Shown: positions 1 through 7,567 of the stretch, piece after piece
Layout of the letters: the number at the start of each line of letters is the position of its first letter
Numbering within the stretch: the first letter of the stretch is position 1
Source of the DNA: Pseudomonadota bacterium
GTDB lineage: Bacteria > Desulfobacterota > Desulfobacteria > Desulfobacterales > Desulfobacteraceae
Assembly: GCA_018821535.1 (NCBI GenBank)
Contig: JAHJLV010000027.1
Location: forward strand, 62,001 to 126,000
Length of the DNA: 64,000 nucleotides
Direction of reading: 5' to 3'
The notes under the pieces: generated by a model
Database searches by the model: none
The model's input: only the letters and a program-made list of their open reading frames with translations
What the model was told of the DNA's origin: nothing
Made by a program: the position numbers and the translations under genes

Positions 1-292
1 TCTTGCGGCCAGGAAGTGTCACATCAATCCCGAAGCTGTCCGTGCCACAGATTTGTTGAAGACGTGCAGTTTTTTCTTCAATAACTGCCTTGATTTTGAT
101 TTTTAAAGCATTCGCCTTTTGACCTTCAACGGGCCTGTCTTCTTTGGGAAGCGAGGATATATCCCGTAAAGCGCCGGTAAGGAAACCTTTCCGGCCAAGA
201 TATTCAACCGAAATCTGTTCAAGGTCATCCACACTTGCTGTCTGCTCTATCCTGTCAAAAACCTCTTTTTCGATCTCGTCAATACGACTCAT
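1..292 (-). CDS. pheS: Phenylalanyl-tRNA synthetase alpha subunit, N-terminal part (runs off the left edge)
   Basis: This is the first 97 codons of PheS, the catalytic alpha subunit of the (alpha-beta)2 enzyme that charges tRNA-Phe in the cytoplasm. The gene starts at an ATG at 290-292 and is still open at position 1. The visible part is the helical N-terminal arm typical of PheS, with the family signature around EYLGRKGFLTGALRDI and the start of the next conserved block near DVTLPGRK. It lies 49 bases downstream of rplT on the same strand, the normal infC-rpmI-rplT-pheS-pheT order, so pheT is expected beyond the edge. The C-terminal catalytic domain is not in the window. Confidence 0.93.
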   Translation of the reverse strand, partial: MSRIDEIEKEVFDRIEQTASVDDLEQISVEYLGRKGFLTGALRDISSLPKEDRPVEGQKANALKIKIKAVIEEKTARLQQICGTDSFGIDVTLPGRK

Positions 293-341
293 ACAATTTT
301 GCAAAACACCCCCGCAATACATCCACTCTAATTCCGCAAGT

Positions 342-695
342 CTAGTTCAAACGGGCTTTTGCCTGAGATGCCAGCTGTGAAAATGCAGCCGGATCAGAAA
401 CAGCAAGTTCAGCCAGAACTTTACGATCCAGTTCGCAATCCGCTAATTTAAGACCATTCATGAATCTGCTGTAAGACAGGTCGTTCATTCTTGCACCGGC
501 ATTAATTCTGACGATCCACAGTTTTCTGAATTCTCTTTTTCTGACCCGTCTGTCTCTGTAAGCATACATCAAGGCTTTATCAACTGAATCTGCCGCTGTT
601 CTATATAATTTACTTCTTCCGCCTCTGAACCCTTTTGCAAGCTTAAGCACTTTATTTCTGCGCCGTCTTGCTTTAAACCCTCTTTTAACTCTCAT
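342..695 (-). CDS. rplT: 50S ribosomal protein L20
   Basis: L20 binds 23S rRNA early in large-subunit assembly. In several bacteria it also represses its own operon by binding the mRNA. The product is 117 residues, the usual length. It begins with the Arg/Lys-rich extension ([20 protein letters not shown]) and continues into the globular part with the conserved [18 protein letters not shown](V)RINA region. It sits between rpmI (77 bases upstream) and pheS (49 bases downstream) and is probably cotranscribed with infC. Confidence 0.97.
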   Translation of the reverse strand: MRVKRGFKARRRRNKVLKLAKGFRGGRSKLYRTAADSVDKALMYAYRDRRVRKREFRKLWIVRINAGARMNDLSYSRFMNGLKLADCELDRKVLAELAVSDPAAFSQLASQAKARLN

Positions 696-772
696 TTTCC
701 AAAACTCCTCAATTCTTTCTTAAAAAAAGACCCATTTCAAAATCATTGTCTTATCCGTTACTGCAGGCGGAA

Positions 773-970
773 TCAGCCATTGGGTAACAAACGTCTGACT
801 TCTTTCATATTATCCTGATCAATCATCTGGTCCAGACGCAAAGATCTTTTTCTTTTGGTCGTTTTTTTTGTCAGGATATGACTGGCATGGGATTTTCTGA
901 ATTTATATTTCCCTGAACCTGTTTTCTTAAACCGTTTTGCAGCCGCTCTGCATGTTTTAATTTTAGGCAT
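773..970 (-). CDS. rpmI: 50S ribosomal protein L35
   Basis: L35 is a small basic protein of the large ribosomal subunit. The product is 65 residues, the family norm. It has the conserved start [20 protein letters not shown] and the mid-segment [17 protein letters not shown] ribosome binding site (AGGAG) lies just before the ATG on the minus strand. The 133-base spacer to infC carries a 12-bp hairpin, described separately, which could allow differential expression of infC and the ribosomal proteins. Confidence 0.97.
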   Translation of the reverse strand: MPKIKTCRAAAKRFKKTGSGKYKFRKSHASHILTKKTTKRKRSLRLDQMIDQDNMKEVRRLLPNG

Positions 971-1007
971 TTTTGCTTCTCCTGTGTCCCGATTTTCTAA
1001 AAAAGAG

Positions 1008-1045
1008 ATGGTGGTATATAATCAGAACACGCAATATACCACCAT
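1008..1045 (-). terminator. Hairpin in the infC-rpmI spacer (possible attenuator or partial terminator)
   Basis: Two perfect 12-base arms, ATGGTGGTATAT at 1008-1019 and its complement at 1034-1045, enclose a 14-base loop. On the transcribed minus strand the hairpin is followed by CTCTTTTTTAG, so it looks like a moderately weak Rho-independent terminator inside the operon. In other bacteria this spacer or leader is where L20 controls rpmI-rplT. That role is inferred here; the dyad and T-run are directly visible. Confidence 0.55.
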
Positions 1046-1103
1046 ACTTTTACTATATTATGTGCAGGTCCTATTTTATACAGATACTTTTGTAAAAAAC
1101 AGT

Positions 1104-1625
1104 CTATTTAGGCCCCAAAAGCATTGTGATTACACGACCTTCGAACTTGGGCTCCTGCTCAACCTGGGCAAAATCCGCTGTAAGGACTGTTATTTTTTCC
1201 AAAATAGTATTTGCCTGCTCCTTGAGCATGAATTCCCGCCCCCTGAAAACCATTGTAACCTTTACCTTATCGTTTTTGCTGATAAATTTTTCAATGTGCT
1301 TGGCCTTGGTTTCAAGGTCATGATCATTTGTTTTTGGGCGTACTTTTATTTCCTTGATCTGTGTACTTTTCTGTTTACGTTTAGCCTCCTGCTTTTTTTT
1401 GGTCTGCTCATACTTGAATTTTCCAAAGTCCATGATCTTGCAGACAGGAGGTTTAGCATCGGGCGACACCTCTACTAAATCCAATGATACCTCACTGGAT
1501 ATCCTCAAAGCTTCTTCAATCGAGATGATCCCGATCTGTTCCCCGTCAGCCCCGATCACACGAACCTGACTGGCCCGAATTCCCTTGTTCACATTTGTCT
1601 GGTCCTGTCTTCCTCGCTTAGATAT
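1104..1625 (-). CDS. infC: Translation initiation factor IF-3, probable AUA start
   Basis: IF-3 binds the 30S subunit, keeps it free of 50S and proofreads start-codon pairing. From the proposed ATA at 1623-1625 the product is 173 residues, the normal size. It contains the N-domain block NKGIRASQVRVIGADGEQIG, the basic linker KKKQEAKRKQKSTQ, and the C-domain with IKEIKVRPKTNDHDLETK. An ordinary GTG lies at 1590-1592 but has no ribosome binding site in reach and would remove the first 11 residues. The ATA is 6 bases after AGGAGG (1632-1637). Non-AUG starts (AUU, AUC, AUA) are a known feature of infC that lets IF-3 repress its own synthesis. Confidence 0.9.
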   Translation of the reverse strand: MSKRGRQDQTNVNKGIRASQVRVIGADGEQIGIISIEEALRISSEVSLDLVEVSPDAKPPVCKIMDFGKFKYEQTKKKQEAKRKQKSTQIKEIKVRPKTNDHDLETKAKHIEKFISKNDKVKVTMVFRGREFMLKEQANTILEKITVLTADFAQVEQEPKFEGRVITMLLGPK

Positions 1626-1631
1626 CCTACA

Positions 1632-1637
1632 CCTCCT
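1632..1637 (-). promoter_or_regulatory. Shine-Dalgarno AGGAGG that fixes the ATA start of infC
   Basis: A perfect AGGAGG on the minus strand ends 6 bases before ATA (1623-1625). Translation from there gives the short basic leader SKRGRQDQTN before the conserved VNKGIRA block. This is the best-placed ribosome binding site for the gene and is why the start was moved upstream of the GTG. Confidence 0.8.
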
Positions 1638-1743
1638 GCAGCCACATGATTCTGTTTTTTATCATTAATAGACCAAGTATAACCTTGCGATTATAATGAT
1701 CTGTACAAAAAAATGCAAGTATTATTTATCCTGATATCGATCG

Positions 1744-2262
1744 TTATTTCTGCTGGAGCGTATATGTCTCCAGCCAACTGTTTTTCCAGTACTGATTCGA
1801 CTCTTTATTAAAAAAATTACAGAAAAGATCAAGACTTTTCTTGCGCAGAACGCCTGATATAATTTTAATCCCGCTGTCCGCATACAAGGGGTTCATCCGG
1901 GTTAAATCACAGGATGTCGCCCCCCCCATGGCATCTTCATACGCATATACAATTTTTTTAAATCCTGCAATGATAATAGCACCAAGACACATCAGACAGG
2001 GCTCCATGGTAGAAAAAACCACAGCTTTTTGCGGATCAAACCGGATCCCCTTATTTTCAAGGGCTCGCAATGCCCTGATTTCCGCATGATCGGTTTCACT
2101 GAAAAAGCCCCTGTCCGACCGTGTTCCAAGTCTTGTGCCTGATGCAAGAACCCGGCCGTCCTGAACAATCACACAACCCACCGGAAATTCACCTGCATCA
2201 TACGCCTGCTGAGCCTGTTCCAGTGCCAGCCCCATATAAAATTCATCATCCAATGCATTCAT
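1744..2262 (-). CDS. Nucleoside/tRNA-adenosine deaminase, TadA-like
   Basis: This 172-residue member of the cytidine/deoxycytidylate deaminase fold has both zinc motifs: DHAEIRAL with the catalytic Glu, and EPCLMCLGA. The N-terminal GEFPVGCVIV block is also TadA-like. TadA converts A34 to inosine in tRNA-Arg. However, the segment before the HAE motif (RGFFSETDHAE) differs from the usual N-D-P-T-A-HAE form, so a free-base or nucleotide deaminase of the same family is possible. The gene lies 118 bases upstream of infC on the same strand. Its start is divergent from the dGTPase-like gene, with a 132-base AT-rich shared upstream region (2263-2394). Confidence 0.8.
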   Translation of the reverse strand: MNALDDEFYMGLALEQAQQAYDAGEFPVGCVIVQDGRVLASGTRLGTRSDRGFFSETDHAEIRALRALENKGIRFDPQKAVVFSTMEPCLMCLGAIIIAGFKKIVYAYEDAMGGATSCDLTRMNPLYADSGIKIISGVLRKKSLDLFCNFFNKESNQYWKNSWLETYTLQQK

Positions 2263-2394
2263 CCCTTTTCAGACCCTGTTTTATTTAATACAATACCCTT
2301 AATTTATGCATAAAACTTGCTTTTTCTCACGAATACTGTATGTTATTGAATTTTATTAGATATTCAAAATACAGAAAATATTCAACCATAAACT

Positions 2395-3498
2395 ATGGAA
2401 GCAAAAAAAAAACATAGCCTGCCGGACGGTGAAAGAAATGCGCTCTGCATCCGTGAACAGTTCCAGATCAGAGAAAAAGGCTTTATTTCAGAACACGGTG
2501 CTCTGAGTATCAATGCCCTTCGCAGAAATCCGGAAGAAAATATCTGCAACATCAGAACGCCCTATCAAATGGACAAAGACAGCATTGTATATTCAAATGC
2601 GTTCAGACGTCTGAAACACAAAACCCAGGTTTTTCTTTCACCACTGGGTGATCATTATCGAACCCGCCTGACGCATACTCTGGAAGTGGCTGAAATCAGC
2701 AGGAATCTTGCCCGGGCGCTCCGGCTGAATGAAGATCTGGCCGAGGCCATTGCGCTTGGACACGATCTGGGCCACACCCCATTTGGCCATGCCGGAGAGA
2801 CCGCTCTTATCGAGGTGCATTCTCCGCATTTTTCCCATGCCGATCAGAGCCTAAGGGTTGTGGACTGCCTTGAAAACAGGGGGAGGGGGCTGAACCTTAC
2901 CTGGGAAGTCAGAGACGGGATTCTGAAACATTCCAAAGGATTTGGAAACATCATCCCTGCCACCTCAGGAGAAAGAGCAATCACTGTAGAAGGCCGACTG
3001 GTAAGAATCGCAGATATCATGGCCTATTTGAACCATGACCTGGATGATGCTCTTAGAGGAAAGGTCATCTGCCGGGAGGATATCCCGGATATCTGCACCC
3101 GGAAACTGGGGAAAAGCCATTCCCAGAGAGCCAGCATAATGATGGAACAGCTGGTCTACAACAGCAGATCCCAGGATGGAAAATTCACGCTGGATATGGG
3201 AAAAGAAACGCTTCATGCCATGACCATACTCAGAAAATTTCTGTATGAAAAGGTATACCGTTCTCCAGCGGTTCACAATGAATTCATAAAAGCCAAAAAA
3301 ATTATTACCGGTTTGTACATTCATTTTCTGGAAAATCCCGATATACTCCAGCTTGAACTTGAAAAAATGGAAATGGCACCCTGGGATTCATCAAGAAACC
3401 TTCTTAAGCGCTCCGCATGTGACATCATTGCCAGCATGACAGACAGATACGCACTCAATTTATATACCAAACTTTTTTTCCCCAAACCGCTGGTCTGA
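2395..3498 (+). CDS. dgt: Deoxyguanosinetriphosphate triphosphohydrolase-like protein (HD domain)
   Basis: This 367-residue protein of the dGTPase-like HD family is predicted to hydrolyse dNTPs to nucleoside and tripolyphosphate. The family start signature FRRLKHKTQVFLSP is followed by RLTHTLEVAEISR (first metal His), and GHDLGHTPFGHAGE carries the HD pair. Later conserved parts include ADIMAYLNHDLDDALR and the C-terminal helices. The ATG at 2395 has only a weak ribosome binding site but gives the expected N-terminal leader. It is followed after only 6 bases by a YkgJ-type gene and then yvcK, so the three probably form one operon. Substrate specificity (dGTP or all dNTPs) cannot be read from sequence. 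Confidence 0.88.
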   Translation: MEAKKKHSLPDGERNALCIREQFQIREKGFISEHGALSINALRRNPEENICNIRTPYQMDKDSIVYSNAFRRLKHKTQVFLSPLGDHYRTRLTHTLEVAEISRNLARALRLNEDLAEAIALGHDLGHTPFGHAGETALIEVHSPHFSHADQSLRVVDCLENRGRGLNLTWEVRDGILKHSKGFGNIIPATSGERAITVEGRLVRIADIMAYLNHDLDDALRGKVICREDIPDICTRKLGKSHSQRASIMMEQLVYNSRSQDGKFTLDMGKETLHAMTILRKFLYEKVYRSPAVHNEFIKAKKIITGLYIHFLENPDILQLELEKMEMAPWDSSRNLLKRSACDIIASMTDRYALNLYTKLFFPKPLV

Positions 3499-3504
3499 TA
3501 TAAA

Positions 3505-4059
3505 ATGGCTGAAGACAGTTTTTTATCCCTGGCCAGATTTTACCAGCAAATGGATAAGCAGTGGGATATCACTGCTGCTGAATATCATTTTGAATGCACG
3601 GGGTGCAAAGACAATTGCTGCACTGCTTTATTTTTCCACCATTCGTATATTGAAAAAGCATATTTTTTAAAGGGATTTCAAACCCTGGCCGCAGATGTGC
3701 AAAAAAAAATACTTGACCGTGCACATGATTACTGTAACAAAACCTTCAGGCCAGACGCTCCTGCAAAAAGCCTGAAAATCATGTGCCCGGCAAATGATGA
3801 AGGCAAATGCCTTCTGTATCATTACCGGCCAATGATCTGCAGACTTCACGGCCTGCCCCATGAAGTCATTCGACCGGGATCTGAGCCGGTTATGGGAAAA
3901 GGCTGTCCTGCAGGGGGATTTGACAGATTCCCATACAAAAAATTTGACCGGACACCCTTTTATCAGCAGATGGCCCGGCTGGAAATTGAATTCAGACAGG
4001 CATCGGGAATGTCCGGAAAAATCAAACAAAGTATTGCCCAGATCCTGATGTCGCAATAA
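3505..4059 (+). CDS. YkgJ-family cysteine cluster protein
   Basis: This 184-residue cytoplasmic protein has the Cys cluster ECTGCKDNCCTALFF near residue 30 and further conserved cysteines in MCPAN, CLLYHYRPMICRLHGLP and GKGCPAGG. This is the pattern of the YkgJ/UPF0153 zinc- or iron-chelating domain, whose biochemical function is not established. It begins 6 bases after the dGTPase-like gene and is followed by yvcK 54 bases later, which suggests cotranscription. There is no signal peptide or membrane segment. A second, unrelated-looking YkgJ protein lies at 5926-6672. Confidence 0.75.
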   Translation: MAEDSFLSLARFYQQMDKQWDITAAEYHFECTGCKDNCCTALFFHHSYIEKAYFLKGFQTLAADVQKKILDRAHDYCNKTFRPDAPAKSLKIMCPANDEGKCLLYHYRPMICRLHGLPHEVIRPGSEPVMGKGCPAGGFDRFPYKKFDRTPFYQQMARLEIEFRQASGMSGKIKQSIAQILMSQ

Positions 4060-4113
4060 TCTTTTTTACATTTTCCAGCACATCTGCTATTAAAATTCCT
4101 GAAAAGGAGAATC

Positions 4114-5091
4114 ATGGAATCATCTGAAAAAAAAATAGTCACCATTGGCGGCGGAAGCGGACAGTTTACGCTTTTATCCGGCCTGCGGGAAATAGAAGAG
4201 ATTGATATCACAGCTATTGTTTCCATGGTGGATTCCGGCGGAAGCACCGGCAGACTGAGGGATGAACTGGGCATACTGCCCCCCGGGGATATTTTAAAAT
4301 GCATTCTTGCCTTGTCTCCCTACCAGAGTGCCTGCCGGTCAATCTTATTAAAACGGTTTAAAAAAGACCGCCGCCTGTCCGGGCACAGTGCTGGAAATAT
4401 GCTGCTGACAATGCTTTCAAGATACACGGGTAATTTCCCGGCAGGGGTTGCAGCCCTTGCAGAAATCCTTGATGTGGACGGAACAATTCTCCCGGTAACC
4501 ATTGATCAGGCAACTCTGGTTGCTGAACTGACGGACGGCAGCCGGATATATGGAGAAGAGGCCATTGATCTGCCAAGAGGAAATCAGCGGGAACAAATCA
4601 AGGACGTTTTTCTGGTGCCCCACCATCATGATTCCATCTCGGTTTATCCACCGGTTTTAGATGCCATCAAAAATGCGGATTATATTTTTATCGGACCTGG
4701 TGATCTTTTCACCAGCATTATTCCGAATTTGATTGTGCCGGGTGTAAAAGATGCCTTGCAGGATACGTTCGCAAAAATTTATTATTTCATCAATATCATG
4801 ACAAAATATGGTGAAACTCACCAGTTTTCCGGGAAAAACTTTGTTGTCAAGCTGGAAGACTGCCTTGAACGCAACGTCACAGGGATCGTCATCAACAGCA
4901 CTCGGCCCAGTCAGACTGTCCTTGATACGTACCTGAAACAAAAATCTGATTTTGTGGATATCGATGCAACTGATCCCTTCTGGGGAAACCGGGATATTCA
5001 TCTGACCGATCTGCTGGATCCAAATGTGCTGATTGTCCGTCATGATGTAAAAAAACTGACCCATGCCATCCAGAACATTATCAACACTTAA
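4114..5091 (+). CDS. yvcK: YvcK-family protein (CofD-like fold, gluconeogenesis factor)
   Basis: This 325-residue Rossmann-like protein starts with the nucleotide-binding signature VTIGGGSGQFTLLSGLRE. SMVDSGGSTGRLRDELG and PPGDILKCILAL follow, and YIFIGPGDLFTSIIPNL lies in the middle; all are hallmarks of YvcK. In Bacillus subtilis the homologue binds UDP-sugars and is needed for normal cell shape and growth on gluconeogenic carbon sources. It resembles the lactyl-phosphate transferase CofD but is not thought to make F420. A ribosome binding site (AAAGGAG) precedes the ATG. The gene ends 9 bases from the convergent SDR gene. Confidence 0.88.
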   Translation: MESSEKKIVTIGGGSGQFTLLSGLREIEEIDITAIVSMVDSGGSTGRLRDELGILPPGDILKCILALSPYQSACRSILLKRFKKDRRLSGHSAGNMLLTMLSRYTGNFPAGVAALAEILDVDGTILPVTIDQATLVAELTDGSRIYGEEAIDLPRGNQREQIKDVFLVPHHHDSISVYPPVLDAIKNADYIFIGPGDLFTSIIPNLIVPGVKDALQDTFAKIYYFINIMTKYGETHQFSGKNFVVKLEDCLERNVTGIVINSTRPSQTVLDTYLKQKSDFVDIDATDPFWGNRDIHLTDLLDPNVLIVRHDVKKLTHAIQNIINT

Positions 5092-5100
5092 AGGATCGGT

Positions 5101-5919
5101 TTAAACAATACCTTCAGGCATGGGCGGCACGGTCTCTGCACCCAGAACATATCCGCCGTCCAGCCGCAATACGCTTCCTGTCATATACGGCGCATCCCTG
5201 ATAACAAACAGACAGGCCTTGACCACGTCCTCCACCTGCCCTGTCCGCTTGAGCAGAATGTGATCCATCAAGGACTGTTTTTCCTCATCCGTGAGCACGT
5301 CTTTCCAGCCCCGGGTATTCTGGGCATGACGGGTCTGGAAAATTCCCAGCATGATTTCATTCACACGGATACAGGGCGCACCCATGCGGGCCCAGGTTTC
5401 CGTCAAAGAGGAAATTGCCCGGTTGGCAAGAGCATACCCGTCATTGAACACCAGGGCTGCCGGTCCTGAACGTCCCACGATTCCGGCAATGGAGGATATA
5501 TTAATCACACAGGCCTCTGTGGATTTTTGCAGCAGCGGCAGCATAGTGTCAAAGACCCACCGCTTGGCTTTTAATGTGGTTTCGATCTCCAGATCCCATT
5601 GTTCTTCCACATATTTACCATGCACCACCGGCCAGCCGCCCCGCTCAATATTATTGATCAGAATATCCAGTCGGCCGAACTTTTCTTTGATGATACCGGC
5701 CAGCCGTTCAATATCCTGCACCTTTGTCAGGTCTGCCTGAACAATTGTATGCGGCGCACCCAAAGCTGAAAAATCAATCTCCATCTGCTCAAAGGAATCT
5801 TCCCAGTCATGACGGGTCAGAACAAGATGGGCGCCTTGGTGCCCCAGCCCCAGACCGATCCCTTTGCCGATCCCTTTTACAGCACCTAAAACCAGAGCAA
5901 TTTTCCCGTCTATTTCCAT
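5101..5919 (-). CDS. Short-chain dehydrogenase/reductase (SDR)
   Basis: This 272-residue Rossmann-fold NAD(P)-dependent oxidoreductase has the cofactor motif GAVKGIGKGIG (residues about 12-22, the TGxxxGIG position) and the NNIERGG segment replacing the usual NNAG. The catalytic region has INISSIAG followed by DGYALANRA; the YxxxK pattern is altered, with Tyr in DGYALAN but Asn where Lys is expected. The C-terminal DAPYMTGSVLRLDGG is typical of SDRs. The apparent loss of the catalytic Lys makes the substrate and even the activity uncertain. It lies 6 bases downstream of a YkgJ-type gene on the same strand, probably in one operon. Confidence 0.8.
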   Translation of the reverse strand: MEIDGKIALVLGAVKGIGKGIGLGLGHQGAHLVLTRHDWEDSFEQMEIDFSALGAPHTIVQADLTKVQDIERLAGIIKEKFGRLDILINNIERGGWPVVHGKYVEEQWDLEIETTLKAKRWVFDTMLPLLQKSTEACVINISSIAGIVGRSGPAALVFNDGYALANRAISSLTETWARMGAPCIRVNEIMLGIFQTRHAQNTRGWKDVLTDEEKQSLMDHILLKRTGQVEDVVKACLFVIRDAPYMTGSVLRLDGGYVLGAETVPPMPEGIV

Positions 5920-5925
5920 AAAAAC

Positions 5926-6672
5926 CTATCCTTCAAATTTTATCTCCATACCGAACAATATATACTGTATCCATTTTATTCCCAAATCCAGAAGGAATGG
6001 GTCATTATCCCGGATTTTATCCAAAATCCCGGGAGGCACATTCAGTACATTGAACAGGCCATGATTAAAAATCCGGTCCCTGAATTCATCGATATCATAC
6101 AATGCCATATAAAAATGATCTGCCTGGACAGGTTCCAGCCTTCCGGGCAAAATCATATTTTTAGTACTGATCAGCATCATCAGTTTATCATTCTGAAAAT
6201 TGTGCTGCGCCACATCCTGACCGGCAAGCCATTCTTTCACGGTCTGGTCCCCGGTCCGCTCTGCAAATCCCTTGCAGTGATCTTCTTTAATCAAGGCGTA
6301 ATATTCCATAACCTGGCCTGTCTGCCTGGATCTTGAAATTGCCCGGGCCAACGGATACAGCCTGCAGGAGCCGGGGCGGTCAGAATATATTGAACACCCT
6401 TTTCGGGTTACAAAAGGACAGGCATGACCTGTCTGGGGATTGGGTTTAAATTCAACTACGGGCAGGCCCGATAACGGACCGGTATGTCGGGATGTATACC
6501 GGCGTAGAAATTCCTGGGAAGGCATGCCCAGGTTATTTTTCATTCTCAAAATATCATACGGTGTCAGTGCCTGGCTTAAATCCCTGCAACAGTCATTAAA
6601 ACAGATATTCTGGCTGCTGCAGTTAAATGACATTACTGCTTCAGGATCGATTGGTATCATTTCCTCTTCCAT
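5926..6672 (-). CDS. YkgJ-family cysteine cluster protein
   Basis: This 248-residue protein has the Cys pattern FNCSSQNICFNDCCRDLS near residue 17. CPFVTRKGCSIYSDRPGSC and RLYPLARAI around residues 85-110 complete the YkgJ (zinc/iron-chelating) domain. A C-terminal part of about 120 residues contains no recognised motif. The start at 6670-6672 was chosen because AAAGGA lies 6 bases upstream; an in-frame ATG 15 codons earlier has no ribosome binding site. The downstream SDR gene follows after 6 bases. The function of the domain is unknown; it may bind an Fe-S cluster or a metal. Confidence 0.75.
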   Translation of the reverse strand: MEEEMIPIDPEAVMSFNCSSQNICFNDCCRDLSQALTPYDILRMKNNLGMPSQEFLRRYTSRHTGPLSGLPVVEFKPNPQTGHACPFVTRKGCSIYSDRPGSCRLYPLARAISRSRQTGQVMEYYALIKEDHCKGFAERTGDQTVKEWLAGQDVAQHNFQNDKLMMLISTKNMILPGRLEPVQADHFYMALYDIDEFRDRIFNHGLFNVLNVPPGILDKIRDNDPFLLDLGIKWIQYILFGMEIKFEG

Positions 6673-6871
6673 GATTTTTCCTTTAGTGATAATAAATATA
6701 TAAAATTTATAGTACAAATTATCAGTATTCCTTTTTAATATCCAGTCTCTTTTTGCCCCTTGAAACCAACTATATATTGTTGCAGAACATCCTGTTTTGG
6801 GGCAGATGTTGTTTTTCCATCAGCCTTCTAAACCCGCATGGAATTTACCGGCAATCTTTTTTGGAAATTTC
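6673..6871. other. Intergenic region between the YkgJ gene and the apr promoter
   Basis: No gene is visible. A small inverted repeat (AACATC...GATGTT, about 6787-6811) is followed by GTTTTT and could be a weak hairpin. A 15-base sequence at 6774-6788 (ATATTGTTGCAGAAC) recurs with one mismatch at 7013-7027 just before aprB. The start side of the minus-strand YkgJ gene must hold that gene's promoter, but no clear -35/-10 pair was recognised. Confidence 0.5.
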
Positions 6872-6901
6872 TTGACAAAAAGAGTTGATGGGTGATATTC
6901 C
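6872..6901 (+). promoter_or_regulatory. Candidate sigma-70-type promoter for aprBA
   Basis: A perfect -35 hexamer TTGACA is at 6872-6877. A -10-like GATATT (16-base spacer) or TATTCC (18-base spacer) lies at 6894-6901. Transcription from here would leave a leader of about 165 bases before aprB, containing the hairpins annotated at 6976-7000 and 7021-7044. The assignment rests on consensus matching only. Confidence 0.5.
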
Positions 6902-6975
6902 CTTAACGTTATGCCAAGCTTGGATCAGTATATAAATATTATTCTGCCGATCATATAGCTAGCTGAAGGATTACC

Positions 6976-7000
6976 AGGTCGAACAGAAACGTTCCGACCT
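6976..7000 (+). promoter_or_regulatory. Leader hairpin upstream of aprB
   Basis: AGGTCG-AAC at 6976-6984 pairs with GTT(C)CGACCT at 6991-7000, with one bulged base and a 6-base loop. It is followed by AT-rich sequence rather than a T-run, so it is more likely an mRNA leader structure (stability or control) than a terminator. Confidence 0.5.
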
Positions 7001-7020
7001 ATTTGTTTATAAATATTGTT

Positions 7021-7044
7021 GCACAACGGTATTGTGCGTTTTTT
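7021..7044 (+). promoter_or_regulatory. Terminator-like hairpin just before aprB (possible attenuator)
   Basis: GCACAA (7021-7026), a 5-base loop and TTGTGC (7032-7037) are followed by G and six T residues, ending 29 bases before the aprB start. The short stem with a T-run is attenuator-like. The left arm also belongs to GTTGCACAAC, so an alternative pairing is conceivable. Regulation is inferred. Confidence 0.45.
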
Positions 7045-7073
7045 GATTAACTTAAATTATGGAGGTATTTTAA

Positions 7074-7511
7074 ATGCCATCTTTTGTAATTGCAGAAAAA
7101 TGTGACGGCTGCAAAGGCGGGGACAAAACAGCGTGTATGTATATTTGTCCAAATGACCTGATGGTTCTTGATCCCAATGAAATGAAAGCATACAATCAGG
7201 AACCCGATCAGTGCTGGGAATGTTATTCATGTGTAAAGATCTGCCCTTCTCAGGCAATTGAAGTAAGAGGATACTCTGACTTTGTACCCATGGGAGCATC
7301 TGTTGTTCCAATGATGGGAACAGAAGACATCATGTGGACTTGCAAGTTCAGAAACGGTGTTGTAAAACGCTTCAAGTTCCCCATCAGAACTACCCCTGAA
7401 GGTGAAGCAAACGCATATGCTGACCTTAAAGGGAAAGACCTGTCCAGTGGACTTCTTTCTACCCAGGAAGCAGATGGTTACGTTCTTGTTGCTCCGACTG
7501 AACTTGCATAA
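7074..7511 (+). CDS. aprB: Adenylylsulfate (APS) reductase beta subunit
   Basis: This is the electron-transfer subunit of cytoplasmic APS reductase, which reduces APS to sulfite and AMP in dissimilatory sulfate reduction. The product is 145 residues. It has two ferredoxin-type [4Fe-4S] motifs, CDGCKGGDKTACMYICP (residues about 10-26) and CWECYSCVKICP (about 47-58), followed by the beta-sheet and tail that wrap around AprA. The unusually long spacing in the first motif is typical of AprB. A strong GGAGG precedes the ATG. aprA follows 56 bases downstream. The long leader suggests control at mRNA level. Confidence 0.97.
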   Translation: MPSFVIAEKCDGCKGGDKTACMYICPNDLMVLDPNEMKAYNQEPDQCWECYSCVKICPSQAIEVRGYSDFVPMGASVVPMMGTEDIMWTCKFRNGVVKRFKFPIRTTPEGEANAYADLKGKDLSSGLLSTQEADGYVLVAPTELA

Positions 7512-7567
7512 TTGAACTGTCATCCAATTTAAATTTGATACTTTATATATAATTTTGGAGGTATATA

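Noticed and set aside
984..1478. Open reading frame antisense to infC (164 residues)
   Set aside because: It lies wholly across infC and the hairpin spacer, has no ribosome binding site, is Cys/Phe-rich without a family pattern, and infC is certain on the other strand.
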